Positions 8,082-16,147 are shown, counted from the stretch's first letter. The stretch is 23,859 bases of DNA from Candidatus Thorarchaeota archaeon (GCA_016840965.1 JAEORI010000216.1:1-23859); one strand, 5' to 3'. Notes: a model not told the origin generated them from the sequence alone. A program made the numbers and translations.

Positions 8082-8555
8082 CTATTTATTCTTAAGCACG
8101 TGAAGAATTTCTGCTTCAAGGGTTTCCTTGACAGTTGGTTTTTCGATGAGCGTGCCTACTAGGTTTCCTTTTGCATTATAGAAATTGAACCATGGTATAG
8201 CTGTAACCCCCCACTCATTCATTTCAGGCGGTGAAGGAGGAGATGCCCATTTATGATTTGGATCTAGAGGAGCCGTCTTGATATTCGTAAACACTAATAT
8301 CTCAAGACCTAGCTGCTCTTCAAGCTGTAACATGACTGGCATTGCTCTCTTGCAGTCTCCGCACCAAGCTGCGCTGAAAACTACGACTGTGAGGTCCTTA
8401 AGAATTACGTTCAGTTCGTCGACCACACTTGTATCTAATTTGTAGGTTCTATAGACTTCGAGGAATTTCTCCTTGTCCTGTTCTTTGAGTCCATTTATGT
8501 AGTCACGCACATTTGTAGTCCGTGCTCTAATATCATTGAGGTCGACCATATCCAA
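8082..8555 (-). CDS. Thioredoxin-like protein with WCGDC active site
   Basis: 157 residues with a thioredoxin fold: a ~50-residue helical N-terminal segment, strand LTVVVFSAAWCGDCKRAMPVM (55-75) with redox cysteines C65 and C68, and the cis-proline loop TAIPWFNFYN at 118-127. WCGDC (rather than WCGPC) occurs in a subset of thioredoxin-like proteins with a helical N-terminal extension. It is expected to act as a cytosolic disulfide reductase or thiol exchanger; no signal peptide is seen. The listed start is TTG at 8555; an ATG two codons later (8549) is an alternative, and only GAGGGA at about 8570 could serve as a ribosome site. It is the first gene of a probable operon with the acidic-tail membrane protein, and is divergent from the small GTPase 115 bases away. 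Confidence 0.92.
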   Translation of the reverse strand: MDMVDLNDIRARTTNVRDYINGLKEQDKEKFLEVYRTYKLDTSVVDELNVILKDLTVVVFSAAWCGDCKRAMPVMLQLEEQLGLEILVFTNIKTAPLDPNHKWASPPSPPEMNEWGVTAIPWFNFYNAKGNLVGTLIEKPTVKETLEAEILHVLKNK

Positions 8556-8670
8556 GGCACTAGGTCAATCCCTCTAAAACTTTTACATACATCCTTTCAG
8601 CTTTGATACATAACGCTGATAAGATAAAACTGGGAATCAGCAAATGTTCATGACAGGATCGGTGAAGTGA

Positions 8671-9204
8671 GTGTCAGTACAGCTTTACAAAGCAATTATT
8701 GTTGGTCCTCCAAATGTAGGAAAGACCAGTTTGGTAAGGCGATACAAGAGTGATGAGTTCAGAGAAACACACACAGCAACGATTGCTGCCGAACTAAGCG
8801 CTGCAACCTTTGAGTTTCCTGAAGGTCGAGTGGTTCTTACAATTGCTGATATTGGGGGACAAGAATCTTTTGCAGGACTTAGACATCAGTTCTACCAAGG
8901 TGCACATCATCTTATCATGGTCTATGATGTCACTAGCCGAGCATCATTTGAAAGGATAACGACAATGTATGAAGCTCTTACAGAAAAGATTTGCATTCAA
9001 CGAGAGAAGTTTCTTGGTGGTTCTCTCGTCGCAAACAAATCTGATATGATAGAAGATGCTCAAGTTGCAGCTAATGAAGGTCAGCTACTAGCTGATCTAC
9101 TCACCCTCAAGTTTTTTGAAACCTCTGCGAAAACAGGTAAGAATGTGAGTGAATTATTTCACTATGCAGCTGCTGAGTCACGTAGACTGCATCTTTCTAG
9201 ATGA
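8671..9204 (+). CDS. Small GTPase of the Ras/Rab-like superfamily
   Basis: 177 residues, one complete G domain. G1 GPPNVGKTS at 12-20; switch I threonine T37 in HTATIAAEL; G3 DIGGQE at 60-65 (Ras DTAGQE; the catalytic glutamine is Q64); G4 NKSD at 122-125; G5 TSAK at 151-154. The effector-like strand and LRHQFYQGAHHLIMVYDVTSRASF match the Rab/Ras/Ran group more than bacterial MglA or Era-type proteins. The C-terminus (RRLHLSR) has no cysteine, so no prenylation site. The N-terminus also has no obvious lipidation signal. Start is GTG with GGTGA five bases upstream. Such GTPases are numerous in Asgard archaea. Effector, exchange factor and membrane target are unknown; neighbours on the other strand may share a divergent promoter. 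Confidence 0.96.
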   Translation: MSVQLYKAIIVGPPNVGKTSLVRRYKSDEFRETHTATIAAELSAATFEFPEGRVVLTIADIGGQESFAGLRHQFYQGAHHLIMVYDVTSRASFERITTMYEALTEKICIQREKFLGGSLVANKSDMIEDAQVAANEGQLLADLLTLKFFETSAKTGKNVSELFHYAAAESRRLHLSR

Positions 9205-9230
9205 ATCATGGGATTTCTCTAACAGAATTA

Positions 9231-10604
9231 TTACTGTGTTGCCGCAGTCATTCTACAATCGTTTATTCTCATTGAAGATATTAAAGTAGGTGTTAAAACT
9301 TCTCTCCAATAGGTTTGTGTGAGATCGTTACCAACTGCGTCAATGTTCGAGAGCATGCGCATCGTATTATCGCTTATACGCATGTTTTTGATAGGTTTCA
9401 GCTCACCCTTCTCAACAAGGAACATTGCATCTCTTGGGATTGTTGAGAACTCTCCTGTCTGCTGGTTTTGAAATCGAGTATACCAGTTGCATGTTACGTA
9501 TATCGTTGGCTTGGAAACCTCTAATAGCTCCTCTATTTTGTGGTCGCCATTTTCGAACACTATATTTGATGGTCCAGGAATGAGCATCTTCATAGATCCA
9601 CCAGTAAGAATTGAGCTTCCTGTGCTTTCAGTTCCGAACATTCGAGCAGTAGTAGTATTATGGACATATGACTTGAGTATACCTTTTTCAAAAATTGTGG
9701 TCGTTCTACAGGGAGTTCCTTCCCAGTCAAATCTCCTGCTGGAGATTCCTTCTTTCAAAAGAGGATTATCTGAAGCTGTAACATTTTCAGGTGCAAGTTG
9801 TTCTCCAATCTTATCACCAAGGGGTGATGCTCCAATCATGACAAAAAATGGATTCGCAAGTCCCGGAATACTACCAATAATATCAGCAGCGACAGTTGGA
9901 GTCAATACTAGGTCATAGATGCCAGGTTTTCCCTGAACAGCTCCTACAGATTTTTTTGAAAAACCACCAGCTTTGGCACCTGCCTTAATCATCTCTTTTT
10001 CAGATTTGGATGGTTCGACTCCGCATAAAATACCTTGACCGGAATAATCAAGCTCGTCTTGCAATGCTCTAACATTGAGTTCGAAATAGGTACTCTTTTC
10101 TGAACCTTCAGGTCCTTGGCTTGATCTGAAAAAGAATTCTGATTTATCAAACCTAAGTGCTCCGGCAACTCGTTTTGCGCCTTCTTCAAGCGCGCTATCC
10201 ACAACAGAATTAATGACATTTGGTGCATCTTCGCTAAATGAGTCAAATTTATTGTCATATTGGCTTTTCAGATCTGGATATGGTTTTATCGTATCTTCTA
10301 TACCTGCATAGAACTGAGAGTCTGGCAGAATCTCGGTGAAAGCTACAACATCATCAACTGCTTGTTTTGCGTCACTTTCTGTTGATACCGGGCGTTGAGT
10401 TGAACCAGTCTTGGTTCCTTTGACGACAACGAACAACTGAAGCTGAAGTGATTCCCATCTTTTGCTGATATCGATTAAGTTCTGGGAGAATCTAATCTGT
10501 GAGCCTCTGGTATTGATTATCCTTGCAATGATGGTGTCAACTTTATCACTACCATAATCAACAGCGAAATCCACCATTGCTTTTATATTATCAATCCCGA
10601 CCAC
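9231..10604 (-). CDS. tldE: TldE/PmbA-like metallopeptidase-complex subunit
   Basis: 457 residues of the TldD/PmbA (U62) family. It lacks the HExxxH zinc site of TldD, as expected for TldE. Typical features are the C-terminal half NPLLKEGISSRRFDWEGTPC, EKGILKSYVHNTTTARMFG and the strand GELKPIKNMRISDN. In Escherichia coli TldE forms a heterodimer with TldD that digests unfolded peptides and processes ribosomally made antimicrobial peptides; the archaeal substrate is unknown. The start is GTG whose first base is the last base of the tldD stop TAG (one-base overlap), so translation is tightly coupled. It ends 26 bases from the convergent GTPase gene. No terminator hairpin is apparent in that gap. 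Confidence 0.93.
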   Translation of the reverse strand: MVGIDNIKAMVDFAVDYGSDKVDTIIARIINTRGSQIRFSQNLIDISKRWESLQLQLFVVVKGTKTGSTQRPVSTESDAKQAVDDVVAFTEILPDSQFYAGIEDTIKPYPDLKSQYDNKFDSFSEDAPNVINSVVDSALEEGAKRVAGALRFDKSEFFFRSSQGPEGSEKSTYFELNVRALQDELDYSGQGILCGVEPSKSEKEMIKAGAKAGGFSKKSVGAVQGKPGIYDLVLTPTVAADIIGSIPGLANPFFVMIGASPLGDKIGEQLAPENVTASDNPLLKEGISSRRFDWEGTPCRTTTIFEKGILKSYVHNTTTARMFGTESTGSSILTGGSMKMLIPGPSNIVFENGDHKIEELLEVSKPTIYVTCNWYTRFQNQQTGEFSTIPRDAMFLVEKGELKPIKNMRISDNTMRMLSNIDAVGNDLTQTYWREVLTPTLISSMRINDCRMTAATQ

Positions 10605-12046
10605 TACCCTACGCCTCCCAATCGAATACTCCTGAAACGAAGTTCGCCGCCTCCCGCATATACAGGTATCCCTTGAGAAGGTTCACCTTTACCGCATGTA
10701 CCTGGAAAATCGAAACTTAGGTTCTTTGAAGCTGCATCCAACGCTGAAAGAAGCCCTACACTCGTTGTTTCCATTATTGGCTTTTTCACCATGGTGTCTG
10801 TAATTTCACCATTCCTAATCAGATAGGCTTCAGATCCAGTATACTTTGATTGGTATCTCCTGTCATCTATGTTCCATTCTTTGAAACTATTCATGTAGAC
10901 ACCCAGTTTGACATCTTCAATCAGTTCATCAAATGAAAAATCTCCTGCTTCAAAATATGTATTTGACATTCGAATAATTGGCTCTCTGTTATATCCAGAT
11001 GAACGAGAAGCAGCATTTGATTCTATACCAAATTTCGTACCAAATTCCCGGTTTAGTAGAGGCTCGTTCAAAATACCCTCCTTGATTAGCTTACGTTTTC
11101 GTGCTTTGACACCTTCGTCATCAAAAAGATAGAATCCTGATGTATTTGGAATTGTTGGATCTTCACTCACATTGACTGTTGCTGATCCTACTCTCGATTC
11201 ACCAATCTTTAGATCTCTCCAGAAGCTCTCTCCAGCTTGAGCACCCTCTCTTCCCATTATCCTATCTCCTTCACTAGGATGCCCAACATTTTCATGAGCG
11301 ATTATTCCTGCTACTTCAGGACCGACAACCATGTCAATGGGTTGATTGAGTAAATCTTCGACTTTAACCGCTTCTTTGGCTACTTTCTTTAATTTCACAA
11401 CCTCATCCCCCACTCTCTCAACAAGGTTAGTATCCGCGATGCGTTCCCACCCGCCTGCTAGGGTGAGATCGAGGTATCTTTGTTCTGAGCCACTAATTCC
11501 TTTAGATGTTAAATTTGAATACATCAAAATGTAGGAAAGTTGGCTCTCGATTTCTGTTCCCTCGCTAGTTGTAAGATACTTATCTATCACTTTTGGACTG
11601 ATGAAAAATGTAGATACATCTAATCCTTCCATCTGTTTATTGACTTCTACAGAGAGCTCCATTAACGTATCAATATCGAGATCTTGGAGCGACTCTTTTG
11701 TCTTCATCTTCCATTTGGTTTTGTTTGATACTGGTTTACCCAAATCAATTGGAATTTTCCTTTTAGCGTTCTTTGCCATTTTGTAGGCCACTGAAATCGA
11801 GGCTTCTGCGAGACTTTTTCCCAATCTATCAAATGATGCAAATCCCATATTACCATCAACTAAAATACGAACACCAATACCTGTCGAGGGTGTAAATCCT
11901 CCTGAAACTGGTTGACCATTTCTAAAGGCGAGCCCCTTTGTACTGTCTCTGACAAATCTGGCTTCGATATAGCTTCCTCCAAGATTGCTGCCAAACTCGA
12001 CACAATAGTCAGCTAAATCATGCCAATCATTCAATATATGCACCAT
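10604..12046 (-). CDS. tldD: TldD-like zinc metallopeptidase subunit
   Basis: 480 residues. The zinc motif HExxxH is HENVGH at 251-256, with the expected third ligand cysteine C451 in GTCGKGEPSQG (449-459). The N-terminal half carries the typical ARFVRDSTKGLAFRNGQPVSG strand region, and the C-terminus ends GGGELRFRSIRL, as in the family. TldD is the catalytic subunit working with TldE in the cytoplasm. It is the first gene of a two-gene operon. No ribosome binding site precedes the ATG at 12046, but a TATA-like CTTTATCA lies about 25-32 bases upstream, so its mRNA may be leaderless (inference). It is divergent from the M48 peptidase gene, 105 bases apart. Confidence 0.95.
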   Translation of the reverse strand: MVHILNDWHDLADYCVEFGSNLGGSYIEARFVRDSTKGLAFRNGQPVSGGFTPSTGIGVRILVDGNMGFASFDRLGKSLAEASISVAYKMAKNAKRKIPIDLGKPVSNKTKWKMKTKESLQDLDIDTLMELSVEVNKQMEGLDVSTFFISPKVIDKYLTTSEGTEIESQLSYILMYSNLTSKGISGSEQRYLDLTLAGGWERIADTNLVERVGDEVVKLKKVAKEAVKVEDLLNQPIDMVVGPEVAGIIAHENVGHPSEGDRIMGREGAQAGESFWRDLKIGESRVGSATVNVSEDPTIPNTSGFYLFDDEGVKARKRKLIKEGILNEPLLNREFGTKFGIESNAASRSSGYNREPIIRMSNTYFEAGDFSFDELIEDVKLGVYMNSFKEWNIDDRRYQSKYTGSEAYLIRNGEITDTMVKKPIMETTSVGLLSALDAASKNLSFDFPGTCGKGEPSQGIPVYAGGGELRFRSIRLGGVG

Positions 12047-12068
12047 TCATGGAATAATTCCAACCTAG

Positions 12069-12077
12069 TGATAAAGA
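12069..12077 (-). promoter_or_regulatory. Possible TATA box for leaderless tldD transcript
   Basis: The minus strand reads CTTTATCAC about 25-32 bases upstream of the tldD ATG, the distance at which archaeal transcription would begin at or next to the start codon. There is no Shine-Dalgarno site in the same region, and the near-palindrome TGGAATAATTCCA (12050-12062) lies between. Modest evidence. Confidence 0.3.
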
Positions 12078-12151
12078 CTCTGAATCACGTCGAATGGCCT
12101 GACCGCATAGTTCAAAACAACTCACTTATTCCTCCATCTGAGGCTTAGTAT

Positions 12152-13480
12152 ATGATTGAGGAAGTCAACAAAAAGAAATGGATGGCCATCTATGCATTTC
12201 TGATTATAGATGTTGTTCAGATTCTTCTCGTATCATTACTATACGTAGGACATCCAGTTTTTGTATTAGGGTTTGACTTTGCCAACACGAATCCCATCAT
12301 ATCATTCTCGCTTTTCGTAGTAATCAGCTTAATGCAAATTACAATGCTCTACTTCACAGCTACTCAGATGCTTCGGCAAAAGGATTTGATAAAGCTATAT
12401 CCCGGTTTTGATCAAGAAACAGAGTGGAAGTGTAGATACTCTCGAGATGAAATTGTTGGCTGGACACAAGAACTCGCGAAGCAAAGCAATGTTAATGTTG
12501 GAAAGATATACTTGATGAGCTCTCCTCTTCCAAATGCATTTACTTTTAGCCTTCCTCTTTTAGGTTCCATAGTTGTGGTACATACTAACACCCTTGAGGT
12601 ATTGAACGAAGATGAAGTGAAAGCTATTATTGCTCACGAGTTGGGGCATATCGCAAATCGCGACTCGCTTGTTCAAATATTTACACGGATGCCTTCTTTC
12701 TTCATTGATCTTATCTATCTCTATATCTATATCCTACTCGGAGTTGGGGTTGCTAGTGCACTCTTTCTTGACGGTGACTTCTACCTTGCAGGAATACGAT
12801 TGGCTGTACTTGGTGGATTCTTTTTAGTTTCAAGAATTCTGACAATTATCTCTAGGCTATTCATGCAGCAAGCATCACGATATGCTGAATTGATGGGCGA
12901 TTATCATGCAGCTTCAGTTCTTGGGCGCGAAGCAACAATCAACGCCTTGATCAGATTGGGACAACGTATTGAAGCAATAACTGCGCTCGTTGAAGAAATT
13001 CGTTGGTTGGAGTCGCTAAATCCTGAACGCACAGGAATGGTTTCAAATGCTGAACTCATGAATATGATTACTCACTACCCTCTTGATGGCATCGATGAGG
13101 TAAATGCACGCCATGTTGCACCTGGTATCTTTCTTTCCACTAGATTGAGGAACTTGAGAGAAGTGTATGGTGTTCAGTTCAGCGATGAGCAAATTGAAAC
13201 CGCAGTTGATGCTGCGATACCAAGTCTACAAAAGAAGCGAGATGATGATAAACCAGTGTCTAAAATTAGTCGTGACGAACAGATTGTTGATTGGAGAAAA
13301 GTCGATTATGATGAGGATAGACGTCTCTCAAATGAGGAATTAATCGACCTCTTGAAATTACTCCGTCAGAATCCACAAAAGATGCTCTTTGATCAAGAAA
13401 TTGGAATGAATCTCCTAATTCTTGGTCATCCAGATTTTCGACGACGGGTACTATTCATTGCTGATGAGTTTGGTCTTTGA
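12152..13480 (+). CDS. M48-family membrane zinc metallopeptidase (HtpX-like)
   Basis: 442 residues. Two N-terminal membrane helices (about 12-33 and 48-70) are followed by the peptidase domain with VKAIIAHELGHIANRD at 156-171: zinc ligands H162 and H166, catalytic E163. A hydrophobic hairpin at about 182-232 follows, then SRYAELMGDYHAASVLG with the third zinc ligand E246. The ~150-residue C-terminal part is charged and soluble and longer than in typical HtpX (about 290 residues). HtpX-type enzymes degrade misfolded membrane proteins with the active site on the cytoplasmic side. ATG start with GAGG upstream. Its last 26 bases overlap the end of the convergent MFS gene. It is next to, but divergent from, tldDE. 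Confidence 0.92.
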   Translation: MIEEVNKKKWMAIYAFLIIDVVQILLVSLLYVGHPVFVLGFDFANTNPIISFSLFVVISLMQITMLYFTATQMLRQKDLIKLYPGFDQETEWKCRYSRDEIVGWTQELAKQSNVNVGKIYLMSSPLPNAFTFSLPLLGSIVVVHTNTLEVLNEDEVKAIIAHELGHIANRDSLVQIFTRMPSFFIDLIYLYIYILLGVGVASALFLDGDFYLAGIRLAVLGGFFLVSRILTIISRLFMQQASRYAELMGDYHAASVLGREATINALIRLGQRIEAITALVEEIRWLESLNPERTGMVSNAELMNMITHYPLDGIDEVNARHVAPGIFLSTRLRNLREVYGVQFSDEQIETAVDAAIPSLQKKRDDDKPVSKISRDEQIVDWRKVDYDEDRRLSNEELIDLLKLLRQNPQKMLFDQEIGMNLLILGHPDFRRRVLFIADEFGL

Positions 13481-14927
13481 TAGTTGGTCTTTGATTATTA
13501 TTCATCCGAACGTCTTCAATATGATTTGTTCCTCTCATTGAAGAGATTACTGCCGCAATGATACATAAACCGGTGAACACCCAGACAGTCATCTGAACAG
13601 CTTGACCATATCCTTCTGTGAAAATCGGACCAGATGTTGCTCCACCGGGGTTTGTGAGAAGGAAGAATGTTCCAAAGATTGTAGTTACAAGTGCAGTCGC
13701 AACCGAGAATCCAGTTGTTCTCGCTATATTTGTAAGTGCACTCACAACACCCATATAGCGTTTAGGAGCGGCTGTCATAATAAAATTACCATTTGCCACA
13801 CTGAAAAACGATAAACCTGTTCCCATTAGAGCTACGCCAATTGCCATCAATAAAATATTAGGAATCACTAGGGCTATGAAAACAAGACCACTTAATTGCA
13901 CCATTAATCCAAGGACAGTTTGAATCTTGGCACGCATTCTTTCTGAAACGAATCCAGCAATTGGACCTGTCACGGATATCATAATCGGTTGCACCATTAA
14001 GAAGACGCCTGTCATGGACTGGTTGAATCCTAGAGCTTCTTGAAGATAAAAAGGCATTAAGAAAGAGATTGGAACCATTGCCATATATGCCAAGATTGCT
14101 GAAAAAATACTAGATGATATCCTCCTATCCACTAATACCCCGGTTGCAATGATAGGAGAATGAAAAGATCCTTCTCTTATAATGAATGCTAGAAATGTGA
14201 TTACTATGCCCTCTATAAATAGAACACCAATTTCGAATGAAATTATTGGAATGAGTGTTACATAGTAAATCAAGAGAAATAGGAATGAGAAGAACAATGC
14301 TGCTCCAATTGTATCGAATTTAGTTTCTTTAACTTGGTCTGTTTCTGGAATAATAAATTGAACAACTAGGAAACCGATGATTCCTATCGGTATGTTCACA
14401 AGGAATATACTTGGCCACCCATAATATTGGCTTAGTACACCACCAATTACAGGTCCACTTCCAAGTGCCGCTGCAAGAACTACAGAGTTCATTCCAATTG
14501 CTCTCCCTCGGTTTTGAGGGGTTGTAAAGTATGTAACTAAGGCTAAGCCATTAGCGGAAATCATACTTGCACCCAGGGCTTGGAAGACTCGAGAAGCTAC
14601 AAGCATCTCTAGTCCAATTGATATAGCACAAAAGAATGAACCAGAAATGAATACCAGCATCCCAAGCTGAAAGATTCTAGTTTTACCAAGTCGATCTCCA
14701 AGTTTGCCCATAAGAGGCATTGCTGATGTCATAATTAACAGATATGCAACCACAATCCATTGGATTGCAGTCATTGCGACACCAAGATTGTCCTTTATAG
14801 TAACAAGCGAAACATTGACAATAGATGAATCGAGTGCACTGAGAAACACTCCAAAACTTGTAGCCGCCACTATTTTGAAGGGTCCTGGCATTGAAGTTTG
14901 TGGATTTGTATCAGTTTCTAAGCTCAT
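13455..14927 (-). CDS. MFS multidrug-type exporter, 14-helix DHA2 (EmrB/QacA) family
   Basis: 490 residues, the normal size for drug:proton antiporters with 14 helices. Helix 1 has the DHA2 signature region LDSSIVNVSLVTIKDNLG (residues 33-50), motif A is GKLGDRLGKTR, and motif C GSGPVIGGVLSQYYGW follows helix 4-5. These proteins use the proton gradient to export drugs, dyes or metabolites; the substrate cannot be told. The ATG at 14927 has no convincing ribosome binding site. Two copies of ATCGATG(G)TCAACTT lie at and just upstream of the start and could be regulator sites. The last codons (NNNQRPTIKDQTHQQ) overlap the end of the M48 gene on the other strand. Confidence 0.94.
   Translation of the reverse strand: MSLETDTNPQTSMPGPFKIVAATSFGVFLSALDSSIVNVSLVTIKDNLGVAMTAIQWIVVAYLLIMTSAMPLMGKLGDRLGKTRIFQLGMLVFISGSFFCAISIGLEMLVASRVFQALGASMISANGLALVTYFTTPQNRGRAIGMNSVVLAAALGSGPVIGGVLSQYYGWPSIFLVNIPIGIIGFLVVQFIIPETDQVKETKFDTIGAALFFSFLFLLIYYVTLIPIISFEIGVLFIEGIVITFLAFIIREGSFHSPIIATGVLVDRRISSSIFSAILAYMAMVPISFLMPFYLQEALGFNQSMTGVFLMVQPIMISVTGPIAGFVSERMRAKIQTVLGLMVQLSGLVFIALVIPNILLMAIGVALMGTGLSFFSVANGNFIMTAAPKRYMGVVSALTNIARTTGFSVATALVTTIFGTFFLLTNPGGATSGPIFTEGYGQAVQMTVWVFTGLCIIAAVISSMRGTNHIEDVRMNNNQRPTIKDQTHQQ
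13470..13497. repeat. 14-bp tandem duplication at the convergent gene ends
   Basis: TTGGTCTTTGAT occurs at 13470-13481 and again at 13484-13495, separated by AG, so the unit is 14 bp. It spans the TGA stop (13478-13480) of the M48 gene, and on the other strand lies within the last codons of the MFS gene. A slippage duplication is the simple explanation. Confidence 0.75.
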
Positions 14928-14975
14928 CGATGGTCAACTTCTCTGAATGCCACAAGGCAGTATCGATGTCAACTT
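14926..14975 (-). promoter_or_regulatory. Paired direct repeat at the MFS exporter start (putative operator)
   Basis: ATCGATGGTCAACTT (14926-14940) and ATCGATGTCAACTT (14962-14975) are near-identical and 36 bp apart start to start. The first overlaps the MFS start codon and the second lies in the untranslated upstream region. Exporters of this family are often controlled by local repressors, so an operator role is reasonable, but no regulator gene is adjacent. Confidence 0.45.
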
Positions 14976-15086
14976 GTGGAATTTTCTTCTTCTAATTTCT
15001 ACCTCTTAATTGCCTTTGCGGTCTGGTTCGAAAGCATTTTCAATGCGTAGTTGAGTCCATTCCTTATGCATGATTGGGAGGATTTG

Positions 15087-15875
15087 ATGAAGAAAACAAA
15101 AGAAGATGTTCTCTGCGCCATTGATGTTTGGAGTTCACTTCTTGAAGAAACCTTTGGCTCTCGGCTTGAATATGCTTATGCGAAAGGATCTGCTGTCAAG
15201 ATTTGGAATTCTCCTGTAGATTATGTTCCAGTGATTAGTGACTTGGATATGCATATCATGATGACTGATTCAGAATCACTATTTCCAGAAAACAAAATGG
15301 GCTTTGACTTAGCAATTAATGTCTCAAGAAAGTATGAAAATCGTTTTAGAGAAGTGAGGGATGAGTATCTCCATATACCTCGAGCTCAGGTTGTTCATAT
15401 CAATCCAGTTTTAGAAGACCCCTCGTTAATTTTGCCCCAAGTGTCTGATGTTCACATTATGATTGGATCTCCAAAAGATGGACAACTTCTATCTCCTGAA
15501 GAAATTCGATTAATTGATCGCAAGCAGATTCAGGGCTTATCAGAATACCTAATGGATTTACCAAGACAGACCTTCGACCGCGTTGGCCTTGACTTCTGGG
15601 CATTACTTCGTCATATGAATTGGAGGGTATCTCCATCTCCGACGAGGCTCCTAACTCAGAACCATCCTGACCCCCTTACGGTTTGGCACTGGAACAGGAC
15701 ACAAATAATTAGGAATTTAATAGATCAAGGTTATGCCGATATTGCTGAATCTTATCGAAAATTCTATGATGTTGGATGGAAACTCTTTCTCTCAGCATTT
15801 ACTGATTATGACGAGCTTCGGGAAATAATAGTACATGGACAATCTGTCCTTCAAAAATGCCTGGATGCGGTTTAG
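15087..15875 (+). CDS. Nucleotidyltransferase-fold protein (Pol beta superfamily-like)
   Basis: 262 residues from the start chosen here. Counting from this start, the nucleotidyltransferase pattern is YAKGSAVK (31-38) and then SDLDMHIM (51-58), giving the GS motif and the DxD metal-binding pair D52/D54. The expected third carboxylate on the next core strand is not obvious: that region reads RAQVVHINPV. The rest is mostly helical and hydrophilic. The longer frame opens with TTG at 15051, but GGGAGGA at 15076-15082 sits just before the ATG at 15087, which I prefer. Possible roles include RNA, antibiotic or protein nucleotidylation; the partner is unknown. It stands alone, divergent from the MFS gene. 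Confidence 0.7.
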   Translation: MKKTKEDVLCAIDVWSSLLEETFGSRLEYAYAKGSAVKIWNSPVDYVPVISDLDMHIMMTDSESLFPENKMGFDLAINVSRKYENRFREVRDEYLHIPRAQVVHINPVLEDPSLILPQVSDVHIMIGSPKDGQLLSPEEIRLIDRKQIQGLSEYLMDLPRQTFDRVGLDFWALLRHMNWRVSPSPTRLLTQNHPDPLTVWHWNRTQIIRNLIDQGYADIAESYRKFYDVGWKLFLSAFTDYDELREIIVHGQSVLQKCLDAV

Positions 15876-15881
15876 AAATAT

Positions 15882-15904
15882 GAAACCTAGTTGAAGACGG
15901 TTTC
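15882..15904 (+). terminator. Possible terminator hairpin after the nucleotidyltransferase gene
   Basis: GAAACC (15882-15887) pairs with GGTTTC (15899-15904) over an 11-base loop, a few bases after the stop codon. Pyrimidine-rich ACTTTTCTCTTCTGCTC follows. The stem is only six base pairs, so this is a weak call. Confidence 0.35.
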
Positions 15905-15934
15905 TGGTCTATTACGACTTTTCTCTTCTGCTCA

Positions 15935-16147
15935 TTATGTATCTCTTTCTTGATGGATTATATATTTTGAAACGCCTCGGTGAGATAGCTCTTTCTCAAT
16001 ATTCATTATGTGAACTGCGAGAGCTGATTGTGTGTTCTTTAGTGAAATCAAGCTAAGTCTAAGATCACTATCTGTCGCGGATTTTACTCTTTCAGGTAGA
16101 ATAACTCCAAGTTTCAGATGTCTTTGATGAACCAGCGATTCAGTCGT
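15935..16147 (-). pseudogene. Possible decayed or non-canonically started small ORF
   Basis: The minus strand is open for 70 codons before TAA at 15937-15935. The predicted residues include LVHQRHLKLGVILPERVKSA and HIMNIEKELSHRG, a believable soluble composition. There is no ATG, GTG or TTG near its beginning; instead AAGGTGA, a good ribosome binding site, is followed six bases later by ACG (16147-16145), one change from ATG. So it may be a gene that lost its start, one with a rare ACG start, or chance. I do not recognise the protein. Confidence 0.25.

Noticed and set aside
9202..9215. TGAATCATGGGATT, repeated at 16441-16454
   Set aside because: A single 14-base match between two distant sites is expected about once by chance in a window of this length, and the contexts differ.
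9487..9918. 143-codon plus-strand frame
   Set aside because: Antisense shadow of tldE, which is a clear family member on the other strand.
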